From contig OX411552.1 in NCBI GenBank assembly GCA_948146395.1, positions 1,350,001 to 1,414,000 of the forward strand: DNA of 64,000 bases, given 5' to 3'. Under the pieces are notes generated by a model. The model was not told the origin of the DNA. It saw only the letters and a program-made list of their open reading frames with translations, and ran no database searches. Shown piece after piece: positions 44,601 through 47,557 of the stretch. Position numbers and translations under genes: made by a program. Position 1 is the first letter of the stretch. Each line of letters begins with the position of its first letter. The stretch is from Fragum whitleyi (lineage: Eukaryota; Mollusca; Bivalvia; Cardiida; Cardiidae).

Positions 44601-47520
44601 TCTATAAGTGTACAAAGTTTGAAGTTGCTGGCACTTATAGTTTAGGAGATACGTTCCAGACAAGAATGTAAGGGTAAAAACAACAAAGGGCAATAACTCA
44701 AAAAGTGGGCATGGCAGAGTAACTGTTCTTGTACATGACACTTGTCCTCACTGATATCTATATGTGCACAAAGTTTGAAGTTGCAAGCATATATGGTTTA
44801 GAAGATATAGCCCGGACAAACGTGTGACGGACAGACGGATGGACGGAGGGACAGACAGACAGACGGATGGACAGACAGATGGAATAGAGCAAACCTATAG
44901 TCCCCCAACCGGTAACGGGTGGGGGACTAATAAGTTGTTATGTATAACAACTTATTAATATCATCCCTTACGTTAATACATCAAAATGAGTATTAAAACA
45001 GAATTATAGCTTTAATCTCAAATTGTATTTTTTAGAAAATTTTGAATTGAGAATGAGAAAAGTTTTATAATCTCTGGCCCTAGTGTATTTTTCCAGTGAA
45101 AATACAGAACATATCAATTTGACTGTCTTTACCATTTTTTTCAAAAAAGCTTTTAAAGTTGAAAAGGTAGGTGATAAGGAGTGTACTACTTGTCTGTACC
45201 ATCTACAAGTGCAAACTTGACTATTAAAACCATTAGTAAAACATATATAACACATACTTGGAGATTTGTATGAAAAAAATATCTAACAAGGTTGGGGTAA
45301 TTGATAATTGTAGAGGCTCTGCCCAGACAATTATCAATTCCCATTACCGAGTTAGATATTTTTTAATACAATACACTAAGTATGTACTTTATTTATCTGC
45401 CTGCTTTATTAATTGCCTTGTTTTCTGTCGATGTTTCTGTCAGAAATGCAAGTTTCTAAAGAAAAATGCATTATGTCATTGTTCTAGAAATATCCATGTG
45501 ATATCATAAAAAATATCATATGAGATGTTATCACACGGATATTATTATATTCATATGATAAAAATATTTACCTTATAGGCATCATTCTCAAAGTAATGTA
45601 GAGAAGTAGTCTGTAAATCATGCATACCAGGATCATATTCAACGACAGATAGCTGTAACAATATATGAAGAAAATATAATCACAATGTTTCTTTTGTCAT
45701 CTTTAAGGTAGAGGACCCGAAATAGTTCCACAATGTTTGGGGAGTAATCACTTATCAATGTTAAACAAGGTTTCCCAATGATTTTCATTAGGAAACCTTG
45801 GTCAACATCATGAAAGATCATGAGGACCAAAATGTAGTGGAACTATTAGGGGACCTCTACCTTAAAATAAGTCCTTGATAAGTCCAAAGGAAAATTGAGA
45901 AACATGTCTTTTGGAACATCAAATATTCAATTGAACCTCACATGCATTACATAAATTAATCAGAGAACAATGGACTTATTTCTATTCTATTTGACATAAA
46001 TTGCCATTAGGGTATCTCCTTGACTTTAAGTCAAATTTTTGCTAGAGCTATTTCTTTCTTTTTTTCCACACAAGATTTGCTAACTCAAACAATAGTTTTT
46101 GAGAAATCTCTCTTTGACCAAACTAACTTTCAGTCACAAAAAATTCAACTTGAAGTGCTCATTTATTTTGTAATACAAGTTTCTCATTAAGATTATTACT
46201 GCCTTCAAAATCAAGTCACCATATTTCTCATGATAAATGCTTTTGATAGCTATGTAAAACAGACTGGGTGCTTTTAGTTTAAAAGATTTAGTTATGTTGG
46301 ATTGCAACAAAAGCTCAAGCTTATAGAGTTGCTACCTTCCTGAAGGTCACAAGTAAAGTGCCTATCTTACTAAGCCACAGACAAAAGGTGCTCTTGTTCT
46401 GTAGTTAATTTTCTAAGTACACAAAACTCTGTATATAATGTTTGAAACAGTCTTCAATACTTTTCTTGAGTTGAGCCTAAGAGGGTCTAATGGACTCTCA
46501 TCAGAGAGTTTTGAGAGTCCTGGCTACTTGCTTAAGAGTCTGCACAAATCCTGCCTCCCTTAAAATCATACCTATGTACACATGCAAGGGTACCATTTCT
46601 TAAACATTTTCGAGTATTTTTTTCATCCTGAACACAGGATGTTTTTACCCACCTTTGCATCCATAAATCCTAATAACAATGCATCTCTCTGTGCTCCGGG
46701 TAATCTGACAGATTTCATAGAAGCCACATTACCAAACAAACTGTAAGAAGCTAGACATTCTAACTTCATCTTGGAAATCTCTTCTGGTTTATCATTGTTT
46801 ATCTGCAAGTTACAGAAAAATTCAAAATTCAATAACAACTTATTAATGTAATCTTTTATTTTCATACATTCATTTAATTCAAAATTTGAGAAAATTCTCA
46901 GTTAAGCCTGAAAAAAAGTTATTTTTACTTTGGGGCCAGACTTCTTGAAAATTAAAGGTGTTTTGAGTCAATCATTAAGCAAATCAGGTATTAAACAATG
47001 AAAAGCTATTTATAGCTTTTTTCTCCTATGGTTTCTTCTTTATGAAAAATACCAATATTGAACCCAATGGTTGATAAAGTATAAATGTACAAAGTACATG
47101 ATAAAGTACAAGTGCCAGAGGAGACACATCAACTCTCAGTAAAGATAGAAAAGTAAAGATTTGCTTAATTTTCATGTCAATCTATATAGAACCTAAAGAA
47201 AAATTCATCAAGCCCAATTAGGTCAATTGGTAATTAATCTCATCCTCAATCCTAGGGTTGTATATCCCTTCCTACGCAAACTTTCATCTGACATCGGAAA
47301 AAAGTGTGACTAGGTTGTTAGTTTCATACCTCCATGAAATCAACAAATATTCTACTAATCTCTTAATAAAACTTACATCTGTCTCAGGATTCAGCCTGTA
47401 TATGTGGATCTGATTGACTGCTGCAATGACCAGATTCATCTCAGACGAGCTGAGAAAATTACAATACAATGAATGTTCAACACCCGTAGGTGGGTGGGTT
47501 TGTTTGTATATAGCATACAT
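2564..47520 (-). CDS. CPSF1: CPSF1 (CPSF160), 36 coding exons, complete
   Basis: Cleavage and polyadenylation specificity factor subunit 1, the nuclear scaffold that holds WDR33, CPSF30 and FIP1 for recognition of the AAUAAA signal in pre-mRNA 3' end formation. Seen: 36 exons joined by GT-AG introns whose lengths sum to 4308 nt (1435 residues plus stop) with every phase compatible. The chain aligns in order with remembered vertebrate CPSF1 from [13 protein letters not shown] to [13 protein letters not shown]. Known of the family: three seven-bladed WD-like beta-propellers and a helical C-terminal domain, about 1440 residues. Basic patches occur at about residues 411-426 (NKKKK) and 895-905 ([10 protein letters not shown]), where the family carries nuclear-localisation-type sequence. 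Introns run from about 230 nt to 4 kb and are packed with transposons. At least ten exons have partial copies of themselves nearby. Identification is very secure; a few junctions could shift by a few bases. Confidence 0.97.
2960..3055 (+). mobile_element. possible second tRNA-like SINE head
   Basis: tggtctagaggtagagcg resembles an A box and ggttctttcattc a weak B box. Isolated and low confidence. Confidence 0.25.
3461..3599 (-). CDS. CPSF1: CPSF1 exon 35, residues 1374-1420
   Basis: 139 nt. [17 protein letters not shown] and [10 protein letters not shown] match AVRNVLDGELLNRYLYLS and AKKIGTTPD. Acceptor TATTTACAG, donor GTCAGA. Its first base completes the arginine codon split by the exon 34 donor, which fixes that donor's phase. 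Confidence 0.97.
3636..3688. repeat. hairpin repeat
   Basis: Inverted repeat ctaaaacctcgtaactacag / ctgcagtaacgaggttttag with a short loop, in CPSF1 intron 34. A related hairpin with aaccctataactacagctt occurs at 14926-14974. Confidence 0.7.
3825..4093. mobile_element. 270-bp non-autonomous TIR element
   Basis: Ends tatgccccccat and, reversed, ttatgccccccttcg. The body includes gattctagcttgcatacttt and a short actgactgactgac run near the right end. Fragments of the same body recur at 34013-34180. Confidence 0.7.
4829..7380 (-). repeat. 29 x 88-bp tandem array built from the CPSF1 exon 34 / donor boundary
   Basis: The ttaggg marker recurs at 4855 and every 88 bp up to 7319, 29 units with no length change. 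Read on the minus strand, each unit is 72 nt of exon 34 coding sequence ([20 protein letters not shown] and following), then GTAACTCTTACCTCAG, then the next unit. Unit 1 is the real exon end. By eye 23 units keep the GT; six (markers 4943, 5031, 5207, 5559, 6615, 6967) read GA. Nearly all keep the CAG before the next unit. A degraded partial unit continues to about 4822. Sequence variants are shared among non-adjacent units, indicating later block duplication. Confidence 0.97.
7310..7439 (-). CDS. CPSF1: CPSF1 exon 34, residues 1331-1374; source of the 88-bp array
   Basis: 130 nt. [19 protein letters not shown] is followed by [17 protein letters not shown], matching TLDGGIGLLLPMQEKTYRR and LQNALTTMLPHHAGLNP. 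Acceptor CAAATTTCAG. It ends TAC-AG before GTAAC, so the intron's first bases also form an in-frame TAA if unspliced. Its last 71 bases are unit 1 of the tandem array that fills the following intron; without the array the exon would look ordinary. Confidence 0.97.
7892..7972. repeat. imperfect palindrome
   Basis: ggagggatcccattggttca pairs with the reverse of tgaa..aatggtgtccctcc around tcaaagcaagggat / atcccttgcttta, within intron 33. Confidence 0.6.
8285..8443 (-). CDS. CPSF1: CPSF1 exon 33, residues 1278-1331
   Basis: 159 nt. [20 protein letters not shown] matches [20 protein letters not shown]. It ends QVTYF, split into exon 34. Acceptor AATATTTCAG, donor GTATGT. Confidence 0.97.
8957..9004 (-). 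CDS. CPSF1: CPSF1 exon 32, residues 1262-1278
   Basis: 48 nt micro-exon. [15 protein letters not shown] matches SDRDRNLMVYMYLPE. Acceptor TATTTCAG, donor GTAAGT. Confidence 0.95.
9236..9302 (-). CDS. CPSF1: CPSF1 exon 31, residues 1240-1262
   Basis: 67 nt. [18 protein letters not shown] matches LEVYSVDFMVDNAQLGFL. Acceptor CTTGTAG, donor GTATGT. Confidence 0.95.
9655..10006. mobile_element. mariner-like MITE, copy 1 (intron 30)
   Basis: Right end ggactgta reads TACAGTCC on the minus strand, starting at intron position 9. Family features: terminal CAGT, repeated aagtgaccac motifs and a central inverted gtctcattgag block. The left end is decayed. Confidence 0.65.
10015..10191 (-). CDS. CPSF1: CPSF1 exon 30, residues 1181-1239
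   Basis: 177 nt, phase 0/0. [14 protein letters not shown] and [16 protein letters not shown] match CPSF1. Acceptor TGTTTACAG, donor GTAGGT. A mariner-like MITE end lies 9 nt into the next intron. Confidence 0.98.
10523..10597. repeat. 70-bp hairpin MITE, copy 1
   Basis: Palindromic unit of the form GGCTCAG...CAGTT.AACTGC / GGCAGT.ACAACTG...CTGAGTCATC. The same family is at 32355, 40853 and 48942. Confidence 0.7.
10809..10892 (-). CDS. CPSF1: CPSF1 exon 29, residues 1153-1180
   Basis: 84 nt, phase 0/0. [20 protein letters not shown] and LVSAIGQK are almost identical to vertebrate CPSF1. Acceptor TTGTGTAG, donor GTAGGT. Confidence 0.98.
11513..11581 (-). CDS. CPSF1: CPSF1 exon 28, residues 1130-1152
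   Basis: 69 nt, phase 0/0. [15 protein letters not shown] matches [15 protein letters not shown]. Acceptor TATTTCAG, donor GTTTGC. Confidence 0.97.
11812..11962. mobile_element. 150-bp palindromic MITE, copy 1
   Basis: Starts aaggtagtggaaccataata and pairs end to end through gtgttaaccgaggtttcc / ggaaacctgggttaacac. It lies in CPSF1 intron 27. Confidence 0.7.
12057..12198 (-). CDS. CPSF1: CPSF1 exon 27, residues 1082-1129
   Basis: 142 nt, ends phase 0. [19 protein letters not shown] and GYVAIGT match CPSF1. Acceptor CTTTCCAG, donor GTGAGA. Confidence 0.97.
12451..12620 (+). mobile_element. tRNA-derived SINE, copy c
   Basis: Third copy, in CPSF1 intron 26. It shares ttatgggagaccactctcac and ttggctcagtggttagc. 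A probable fourth fragment is at 15826-15915 (cttggttcagcagttcgcat). Confidence 0.6.
12787..13110. mobile_element. mariner-like MITE, copy 2 (intron 26)
   Basis: Left end cagtcaatattactcgagca, right end ttttactgta. It shares caaccacgtctatta and aagtggtcacttaatacaag with the other copies. On the minus strand the TA that ends it is at intron positions 5-6, directly after the GTAAG donor. Confidence 0.75.
13116..13200 (-). CDS. CPSF1: CPSF1 exon 26, residues 1054-1082
   Basis: 85 nt. DERFVYP and [11 protein letters not shown] match DERYIHP and SPVSWEAIPNA. Acceptor GTTTACAG, donor GTAAGT. A mariner-like MITE begins at intron position 6. Confidence 0.95.
13622..13718 (-). CDS. CPSF1: CPSF1 exon 25, residues 1022-1054
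   Basis: 97 nt. [10 protein letters not shown] and REFETIER match CPSF1. Acceptor TTGACAG, donor GTCAGT. Confidence 0.95.
13848..14007. mobile_element. 150-bp palindromic MITE, copy 2
   Basis: aggtagtggacatgtaatag ... ctattatatgtcccctacct, centre tttcctaatgaaaatcattaggaaa. Intron 24. Confidence 0.8.
14454..14570 (-). CDS. CPSF1: CPSF1 exon 24, residues 983-1021
   Basis: 117 nt, phase 0/0. [19 protein letters not shown] and RKVPLRC match the conserved propeller C region. Acceptor ATTTTAG, donor GTTTGT. Confidence 0.97.
14755..14840. repeat. GATCAGACTGCACATATGTGCAG hairpin module (9 or so copies)
   Basis: Near-palindrome agatcagactgcacatatgt / gcaggctgatctttgtctat followed by gcaggaatatt and cagca.ga.aagggttaa. 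Other copies or fragments: 20935-21008, 21735-21790, 24826-24850, 26310-26404, 28468-28512, 31193-31222, 47757-47842, 61796-61822. The most frequent short repeat in the window. Confidence 0.75.
15280..15432 (-). CDS. CPSF1: CPSF1 exon 23, residues 932-982
   Basis: 153 nt, phase 0/0. [20 protein letters not shown] and [16 protein letters not shown] match CPSF1. Acceptor TAATTTCAG, donor GTAAGT. Confidence 0.97.
15941..16013 (-). pseudogene. partial copy of CPSF1 exon 22 3' edge
   Basis: Copy of the last 60 or so bases of exon 22 with the GTAAG donor, inside intron 22. It encodes [14 protein letters not shown] and then a 1-bp deletion shifts the frame. Before the deletion, four of five changes are synonymous. 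A palindromic MITE separates it from the true exon edge. Confidence 0.85.
16145..16240. repeat. palindromic MITE between exon 22 and its copy
   Basis: aaagctatattttcacacatggc / gccatctgtgaaaatatagctttt with outer arms ctttcaattagcaaacaac / gttgttcactcaatgaaag. A full foldback of about 95 bp in intron 22. Confidence 0.8.
16284..16517 (-). CDS. CPSF1: CPSF1 exon 22, residues 854-931
   Basis: 234 nt, phase 0/0, the longest exon. [21 protein letters not shown] and [15 protein letters not shown] match CPSF1. The basic run [10 protein letters not shown] occupies the family's nuclear-signal position. Acceptor ATTTTCAG, donor GTAAGT. Confidence 0.97.
16981..17089 (-). CDS. CPSF1: CPSF1 exon 21, residues 817-853
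   Basis: 109 nt. [17 protein letters not shown] matches EVLLVALGSRQSRPYLL. Acceptor TACTTTCAG, donor GTAGGG. A mariner-like MITE ends 6-11 nt upstream of the acceptor. Confidence 0.96.
17097..17418. mobile_element. mariner-like MITE, copy 3 (intron 20)
   Basis: Left end tacagtacagacgccattgc, right end ggagtttgactgaata, with the central gtctcaatgagac palindrome. Its left end is 6-11 nt upstream of the exon 21 acceptor. Confidence 0.75.
17818..17918 (-). CDS. CPSF1: CPSF1 exon 20, residues 784-817
   Basis: 101 nt. [20 protein letters not shown] matches [20 protein letters not shown]. Acceptor GATTGCAG, donor GTAAGT. Confidence 0.96.
18150..19860. mobile_element. composite TE region in intron 19, includes a nested hAT-like element
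   Basis: The outer part holds a hairpin (catctaaaaacagataaaaac / gtttttatctgttttagatg) and AT-rich arms. Within it, 18396-19658 is bounded by the 16-bp inverted repeat CAGTGCTCTCAATAAG, a CAG(T/G)G-type end typical of hAT transposons. The inner element is CpG-rich (acg/cgt frequent) unlike the flanks, with no long reading frame. I did not find a convincing 8-bp target duplication. Confidence 0.6.
20065..20134 (-). CDS. CPSF1: CPSF1 exon 19, residues 760-783
   Basis: 70 nt. [15 protein letters not shown] matches THWCLLVRENGTMEI. Acceptor ACATTTCAG, donor GTACGA. Its length (1 mod 3) is what is needed to join the phases of exons 18 and 20. Confidence 0.93.
20276..20412. repeat. 137-bp palindrome next to exon 19
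   Basis: ctaccctgcctttaggatga / tcaccttgaaagcaggga and tgtttgcaaatta / tgatttgcaaaca around cactttgcacacaagtgcatgtgcaaagtg. A foldback element in intron 18. Confidence 0.75.
20606..20768. mobile_element. 150-bp palindromic MITE, copy 3
   Basis: aaggtagtggacccatatta ... ctattactgttccactacct, same centre as copy 2. Intron 18. Confidence 0.8.
21195..21545. mobile_element. 320-bp AT-rich palindromic MITE, copy 1
   Basis: Shares tatgaaaaaaatatctaac, gaggctctgcc, aaatgcaagtttctaaaaataac and gttatcacac with the copies at 36663, 45243 and 58995. Intron 18. Confidence 0.75.
21577..21672 (-). CDS. CPSF1: CPSF1 exon 18, residues 728-760
   Basis: 96 nt. [14 protein letters not shown] matches TVDDEEEMLYGDSG. 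Acceptor TTTGTAG, donor GTAAGA. A repeated palindromic MITE starts about 30 nt into the following intron. Confidence 0.95.
22436..22584 (-). CDS. CPSF1: CPSF1 exon 17, residues 679-728
   Basis: 149 nt. Contains [19 protein letters not shown], matching LCLYRDLSGMFTTES. Acceptor CTTCAG, donor GTAATA. The rest is an acidic, poorly conserved linker. Confidence 0.93.
22798..24398. mobile_element. 1.6-kb non-autonomous element with seven internal repeats
   Basis: Starts caagaggaccaagatggtcc then cgctcacctgag; ends gagcacttcgtgctcaggtgagc, preceded by the cgacgcacatcgcacgacggacgac tract. Between are seven direct repeats containing tcttgatatgaacaaacttg at 23015, 23193, 23360, 23543, 23709, 23886 and 24051. 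Spacing alternates about 178 and 166 bp, so the basic period is a dimer of about 345 bp. No coding capacity. Confidence 0.8.
24957..25857. mobile_element. 0.9-kb relative of the 22.8-kb element
   Basis: Same ends (caagaggaccaagatggtcc; gatgtgctcaggtgagc) and a gacgaacgacggacaacaga tract. The internal repeats differ: four units of about 145 bp with ttcctgtgatat and gaagattgggccctatttgtgg. It ends 46 nt from the exon 16 donor. Confidence 0.8.
25904..26079 (-). CDS. CPSF1: CPSF1 exon 16, residues 620-678
   Basis: 176 nt, ends phase 0. Contains [20 protein letters not shown], matching [20 protein letters not shown]. Acceptor TATTCCAG, donor GTAAGT. Confidence 0.97.
26096..26172 (-). pseudogene. 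partial copy of CPSF1 exon 16 5' edge
   Basis: Matches the first 65 or so bases of exon 16 and its acceptor side (TTCCTGTTGAACAGATTCAA), with a 12-bp internal deletion. It lies directly upstream of the true acceptor, so this duplication extends on the 5' side of the exon. Confidence 0.75.
26625..27120 (-). pseudogene. partial copy of CPSF1 exon 15 split by a transposon
   Basis: The two ends of this interval (26625-26668 and 27082-27120) together match the last 75 or so bases of exon 15. The copy reads [14 protein letters not shown] with two replacements and then a GTAAGA donor. A 413-bp inverted-repeat element splits it and is flanked by the 10-bp direct repeat atatatttcc. Confidence 0.85.
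26669..27081. mobile_element. 413-bp TIR element with 10-bp flanking duplication
   Basis: Ends TGACCGGTCAACTCGGCCCA and, reversed, TTACCAGTCAACTCGGCCCA. The flanking direct repeats ATATATTTCC are at 26659-26668 and 27082-27091. The AT-rich interior has no coding capacity, so it is a non-autonomous DNA transposon. The TSD length of about 8-10 bp would suit hAT or Mutator-type insertion, but the superfamily is not assigned. Confidence 0.85.
27132..27273 (-). CDS. CPSF1: CPSF1 exon 15, residues 573-620
   Basis: 142 nt. Contains [19 protein letters not shown] and [15 protein letters not shown], as in CPSF1. Acceptor TTCTCTGCAG, donor GTAGGT. Confidence 0.97.
28363..28435 (-). pseudogene. displaced partial copy of CPSF1 exon 14
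   Basis: Matches the last 23 or so codons of exon 14 ([17 protein letters not shown]) followed by a GTCAGC donor-like sequence. Most codon differences over the conserved part are synonymous (TTT/TTC, ATT/ATA, CTT/CTA, CCG/CCA) with one replacement (Ala to Thr). It now lies about 2.9 kb downstream, probably because the nested transposons at 28.56-31.04 kb inserted between it and the source exon. Confidence 0.85.
28562..31042. mobile_element. outer element of a nested pair (145-bp units)
   Basis: Same family as 24957-25857 (caagaggaccatgatggtcc at the left, cacgatgtgctcaggtgagc at the right; ttcccgtgatatgaca units). It is interrupted at about 29128-30667 by a second element: the unit sequence gtaaacaagaa breaks off at 29128 and resumes at aatgtcatgaaattccc near 30668. 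Confidence 0.8.
29128..30667. mobile_element. inner nested 1.5-kb element
   Basis: Begins cgcttgagcgcctgatttac with tccacaggcc; ends cgccatgacaatagcccgctggc ctttcagccagtggagc. It carries diverged repeats of the gagaaatgacctc / gaaattcggttgatatccatc type and a ggacgcacggaaggacgcacg tract near its right end. Related to 57447-58320. Confidence 0.75.
31330..31512 (-). CDS. CPSF1: CPSF1 exon 14, residues 512-572
   Basis: 183 nt, phase 0/0. Contains [22 protein letters not shown] and GHAFLIL, as in CPSF1. Acceptor ATTTCCAG, donor GTAAGT. The variable [10 protein letters not shown] linker replaces the longer acidic linker of vertebrates. Confidence 0.97.
31598..31790. repeat. short element with GACAGACAG tail
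   Basis: gaccttgacagatgacctt then ccaaatatgagca and a tract of gacagacagacacacagac. Similar blocks with cagacagacagataga-type tails occur at 34830-35270, 36540-36660 and 37100-37290 in neighbouring introns. Confidence 0.5.
31785..32340 (-). repeat. 184-bp tandem repeat carrying the exon 13 donor edge, 3 copies
   Basis: Three units spaced about 185 and 184 bp (marker motif ggctccattt at about 31843, 32028 and 32212). Each contains a degraded version of the exon 13 end (ATGGAGCCATATCAGTGCTTTAG in one unit), the GTTAGTCATGA donor context and about 40 nt of adjoining intron. The true exon edge follows at 32461, separated by an inserted hairpin MITE. Confidence 0.75.
32355..32425. repeat. 70-bp hairpin MITE, copy 2
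   Basis: ggtcagcacaataatattgt then aagtgcctat/ataggcactt and acaatagaattgcactgacc, nearly self-complementary. It is inserted between exon 13 and its duplicated edge units. Confidence 0.75.
32461..32616 (-). CDS. CPSF1: CPSF1 exon 13, residues 460-511
   Basis: 156 nt, phase 0/0. Contains [14 protein letters not shown] and [12 protein letters not shown]. Acceptor TATACAG, donor GTTAGT. Its last 30 or so bases with the donor recur three times downstream in a 184-bp tandem series. Confidence 0.97.
33671..33768 (-). CDS. CPSF1: CPSF1 exon 12, residues 427-459
   Basis: 98 nt, ends phase 0. Contains [20 protein letters not shown] and SFVFE, matching EVDEIEVYGSEAQSG and YSFEV. Acceptor TATTTTCAG, donor GTAAAA. 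Confidence 0.96.
34013..34180. mobile_element. fragment of the 270-bp TIR element at the exon 11 donor
   Basis: Homologous to 3825-3985 (gatgccccccccc, gattctagcttgcatacttt). The match runs to within about 7 nt of the exon 11 donor, so almost the whole 5' end of intron 11 is transposon sequence. Confidence 0.65.
34187..34235 (-). CDS. CPSF1: CPSF1 exon 11, residues 411-427
   Basis: 49 nt micro-exon encoding [16 protein letters not shown], the basic linker corresponding to EEPPSKKKR. Acceptor CTTTAG, donor GTAAGT. A transposon fragment begins about 7 nt into the following intron. Confidence 0.93.
35284..35345 (-). pseudogene. truncated third copy of CPSF1 exon 10
   Basis: A shorter copy matching the middle of exon 10 ([12 protein letters not shown] in frame) and preceded, like copy two, by a TTTCCTGTTTCTGGGATCT block. 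It lacks the KTDGDKN end. It continues the 125-bp tandem series. Confidence 0.7.
35358..35455 (-). pseudogene. partial copy of CPSF1 exon 10 (second copy)
   Basis: Copy of the last 29 or so codons of exon 10 plus its GTAAGA donor, 125 bp downstream of the true one. The peptide from FLGSRLGNS to DGDKN is unchanged. The six base differences I count (CTG/CTA, CGT/CGA, GGA/GGG, GAG/GAA, AAA/AAG, GCC/GCT) are all third-position synonymous changes. The upstream edge reads CTATTTCTAG, an acceptor-like sequence, but the resulting phase would not join exon 9 in frame. Confidence 0.85.
35483..35593 (-). CDS. CPSF1: CPSF1 exon 10, residues 374-410
   Basis: 111 nt, phase 0/0. Contains [20 protein letters not shown], identical to vertebrate CPSF1 over the stretch. 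Acceptor CCATTTCAG, donor GTAAGA. Two partial copies follow in the intron at about 125-bp spacing. Confidence 0.97.
36175..36262 (-). CDS. CPSF1: CPSF1 exon 9, residues 344-373
   Basis: 88 nt, ends phase 0. Contains [19 protein letters not shown]. Acceptor CTATTTCAG, donor GTAAGT. A near-identical second copy without a donor (36276-36363) sits immediately upstream, 13 nt away, so this exon's own acceptor lies inside a tandem duplication. Confidence 0.93.
36276..36363 (-). pseudogene. donor-less tandem copy of CPSF1 exon 9
   Basis: Copy of exon 9 offset by exactly 101 bp. The acceptor (GACTGTTTCAG) and all 29 codons are kept with one coding change (AGT-ATC for AGT-GTT), but the donor GTAAGT reads CTAACT. 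If this acceptor were spliced and the sequence read through to exon 9's donor, the frame would shift and stop at a TGA inside exon 9. It is either a dead copy or a poison extension. Confidence 0.85.
36663..36985. mobile_element. 320-bp AT-rich palindromic MITE, copy 2
   Basis: Inverted orientation relative to copy 1: ttatcttataacaaatgcaa at one end, tatgaaaaaaatatctaactcgg and caattatcaattctcctaac toward the other. Intron 8. Confidence 0.75.
37446..37804. mobile_element. mariner-like MITE, copy 4 (intron 8)
   Basis: Left end cagtacggtcaatcttgcta, right end aacaagtttgacagta, with caaccacgtctattaaggga and the central gtctcaatgagac. The right end lies at intron position 12 after the exon 8 donor. 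Confidence 0.75.
37816..37909 (-). CDS. CPSF1: CPSF1 exon 8, residues 313-344
   Basis: 94 nt. Contains [20 protein letters not shown] and KGGEL, matching [20 protein letters not shown]. Acceptor TTATCAG, donor GTGAGT. A mariner-like MITE starts 12 nt into the following intron. Confidence 0.97.
38454..38564 (-). CDS. CPSF1: CPSF1 exon 7, residues 276-313
   Basis: 111 nt. Contains [19 protein letters not shown], matching [19 protein letters not shown]. Acceptor TTATAG, donor GTAAGT; the last base joins exon 8 to give an arginine codon (PL-R-TQEN). Confidence 0.97.
39284..39423 (-). CDS. CPSF1: CPSF1 exon 6, residues 229-276
   Basis: 140 nt. Contains [17 protein letters not shown] and [15 protein letters not shown], as in CPSF1. 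Acceptor TTATTACAG, donor GTGAGT. A partial copy of its 5' half with an acceptor lies upstream at about 39456-39548. Confidence 0.97.
39456..39548 (-). pseudogene. partial copy of CPSF1 exon 6 5' half
   Basis: Matches the first 85 or so bases of exon 6 with an acceptor (TTGTTATTACAG). It keeps [15 protein letters not shown] with synonymous changes (GTG/GTA, GCG/GCT, ATA/ATT, CTT/CTC) and a few replacements (RT to SS near the start, KA to KN). It lacks the second half of the exon and the donor. Confidence 0.85.
40203..40262. repeat. hairpin
   Basis: cctacactcaacaatcggtgg / ccaccgatggttaagtgtagg, a near-perfect inverted repeat of 24-bp arms with a short loop. Confidence 0.75.
40400..40562. repeat. 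two-copy 84-bp tandem repeat beside the exon 5 donor
   Basis: ttgattgtcctcattcatct and ttgattgtcctcttttgact begin two imperfect copies that include aaaccgataa and aatcatgatttgaaac. The second copy ends about 10 nt from the exon 5 donor. Confidence 0.7.
40573..40713 (-). CDS. CPSF1: CPSF1 exon 5, residues 182-229
   Basis: 141 nt, phase 2/1 (starts with one base of a split codon, ends GG). Contains [18 protein letters not shown], nearly identical to the vertebrate protein. Acceptor TTTCAG, donor GTAGGT. The intron just past the donor contains an imperfect tandem duplication of about 84 bp (40.40-40.56 kb). Confidence 0.97.
40853..40928. repeat. 70-bp hairpin MITE, copy 3
   Basis: gatggctctgtgaaaaaatg, gtaactgcctat/ataggcagttac, actgtttctcactgacccatc: the same palindromic plan as copies 1 and 4. 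Confidence 0.75.
40995..41370. repeat. 4 x 94-bp tandem repeat in intron 4
   Basis: The marker gaacaggttagtg occurs at 40995, 41089, 41183 and 41277, exactly 94 bp apart, with almost no divergence. The unit contains catattgttgagcttaaata and ttaccttttttcttttcata. I see no exon sequence in it. Confidence 0.9.
41582..41751 (-). CDS. CPSF1: CPSF1 exon 4, residues 126-182
   Basis: 170 nt, phase 0/2. Carries [20 protein letters not shown], matching [22 protein letters not shown]. Acceptor TTTCTCTAG, donor GTAAAC. Confidence 0.96.
42666..44930. mobile_element. 2.3-kb non-autonomous element with 13 or so internal 155-bp repeats
   Basis: Ends aggagtcccccact and, reversed, tagtcccccacccgttacc, with a gacggacagacggatggacg tract near the right end. 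The internal unit has gggcaataact, gatctataagtgtacaaagt and agttgctagcactta at about 155-bp spacing, 13 times. A block of five units (about 43060-43845) is repeated as a whole at about 43845-44630. Intron 3. Confidence 0.85.
44929..44957. repeat. hairpin at element right end
   Basis: aataagttgtta / taacaacttatt around tgta, directly following the TIR element. Confidence 0.7.
45243..45566. mobile_element. 320-bp AT-rich palindromic MITE, copy 3
   Basis: tatgaaaaaaatatctaaca, gagataa-type hairpin gataattgtagaggctctgcc..acaattatc, and gttatcacacggatatt. Its end abuts the exon 3 donor within about 5-10 nt. Confidence 0.75.
45572..45652 (-). CDS. CPSF1: CPSF1 exon 3, residues 99-125
   Basis: 81 nt, phase 0/0. 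[15 protein letters not shown] matches the [15 protein letters not shown] strand of propeller A. Acceptor TGTTACAG, donor GTAAAT. A repeated palindromic MITE ends only a few bases into the following intron. Confidence 0.95.
45704..45864. mobile_element. 150-bp palindromic MITE, copy 4
   Basis: aaggtagaggacccgaaata ... aggggacctctaccttaa, centre tttcccaatgattttcattaggaaa. Intron 2, just upstream of exon 3. Confidence 0.8.
46653..46802 (-). CDS. CPSF1: CPSF1 exon 2, residues 49-98
   Basis: 150 nt, phase 0/0. Contains [20 protein letters not shown], matching vertebrate [20 protein letters not shown]. Acceptor ACTTGCAG, donor GTGGGT. Confidence 0.96.
47377..47520 (-). CDS. CPSF1: CPSF1 exon 1 (coding), residues 1-48
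   Basis: Begins [20 protein letters not shown], the conserved N-terminus and first strand of propeller A, so the start is secure. The ATG has A at -3 (AAG-ATG). Ends GAG-ACA-GAT before a GTAAGT donor, phase 0. Confidence 0.97.
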
Positions 47521-47557
47521 CTTAATTTCTATTTCACTTCATGACTTGAAAACAAAC
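47521..47557 (-). other. CPSF1: CPSF1 5' UTR part of exon 1
   Basis: The 37 nt before the ATG follow a plausible acceptor (ATATTTCCAG at about 47558-47567), so the leader is probably spliced. The upstream non-coding exon and the promoter were not identified; 47.6-51.3 kb is largely transposon sequence. Confidence 0.55.
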
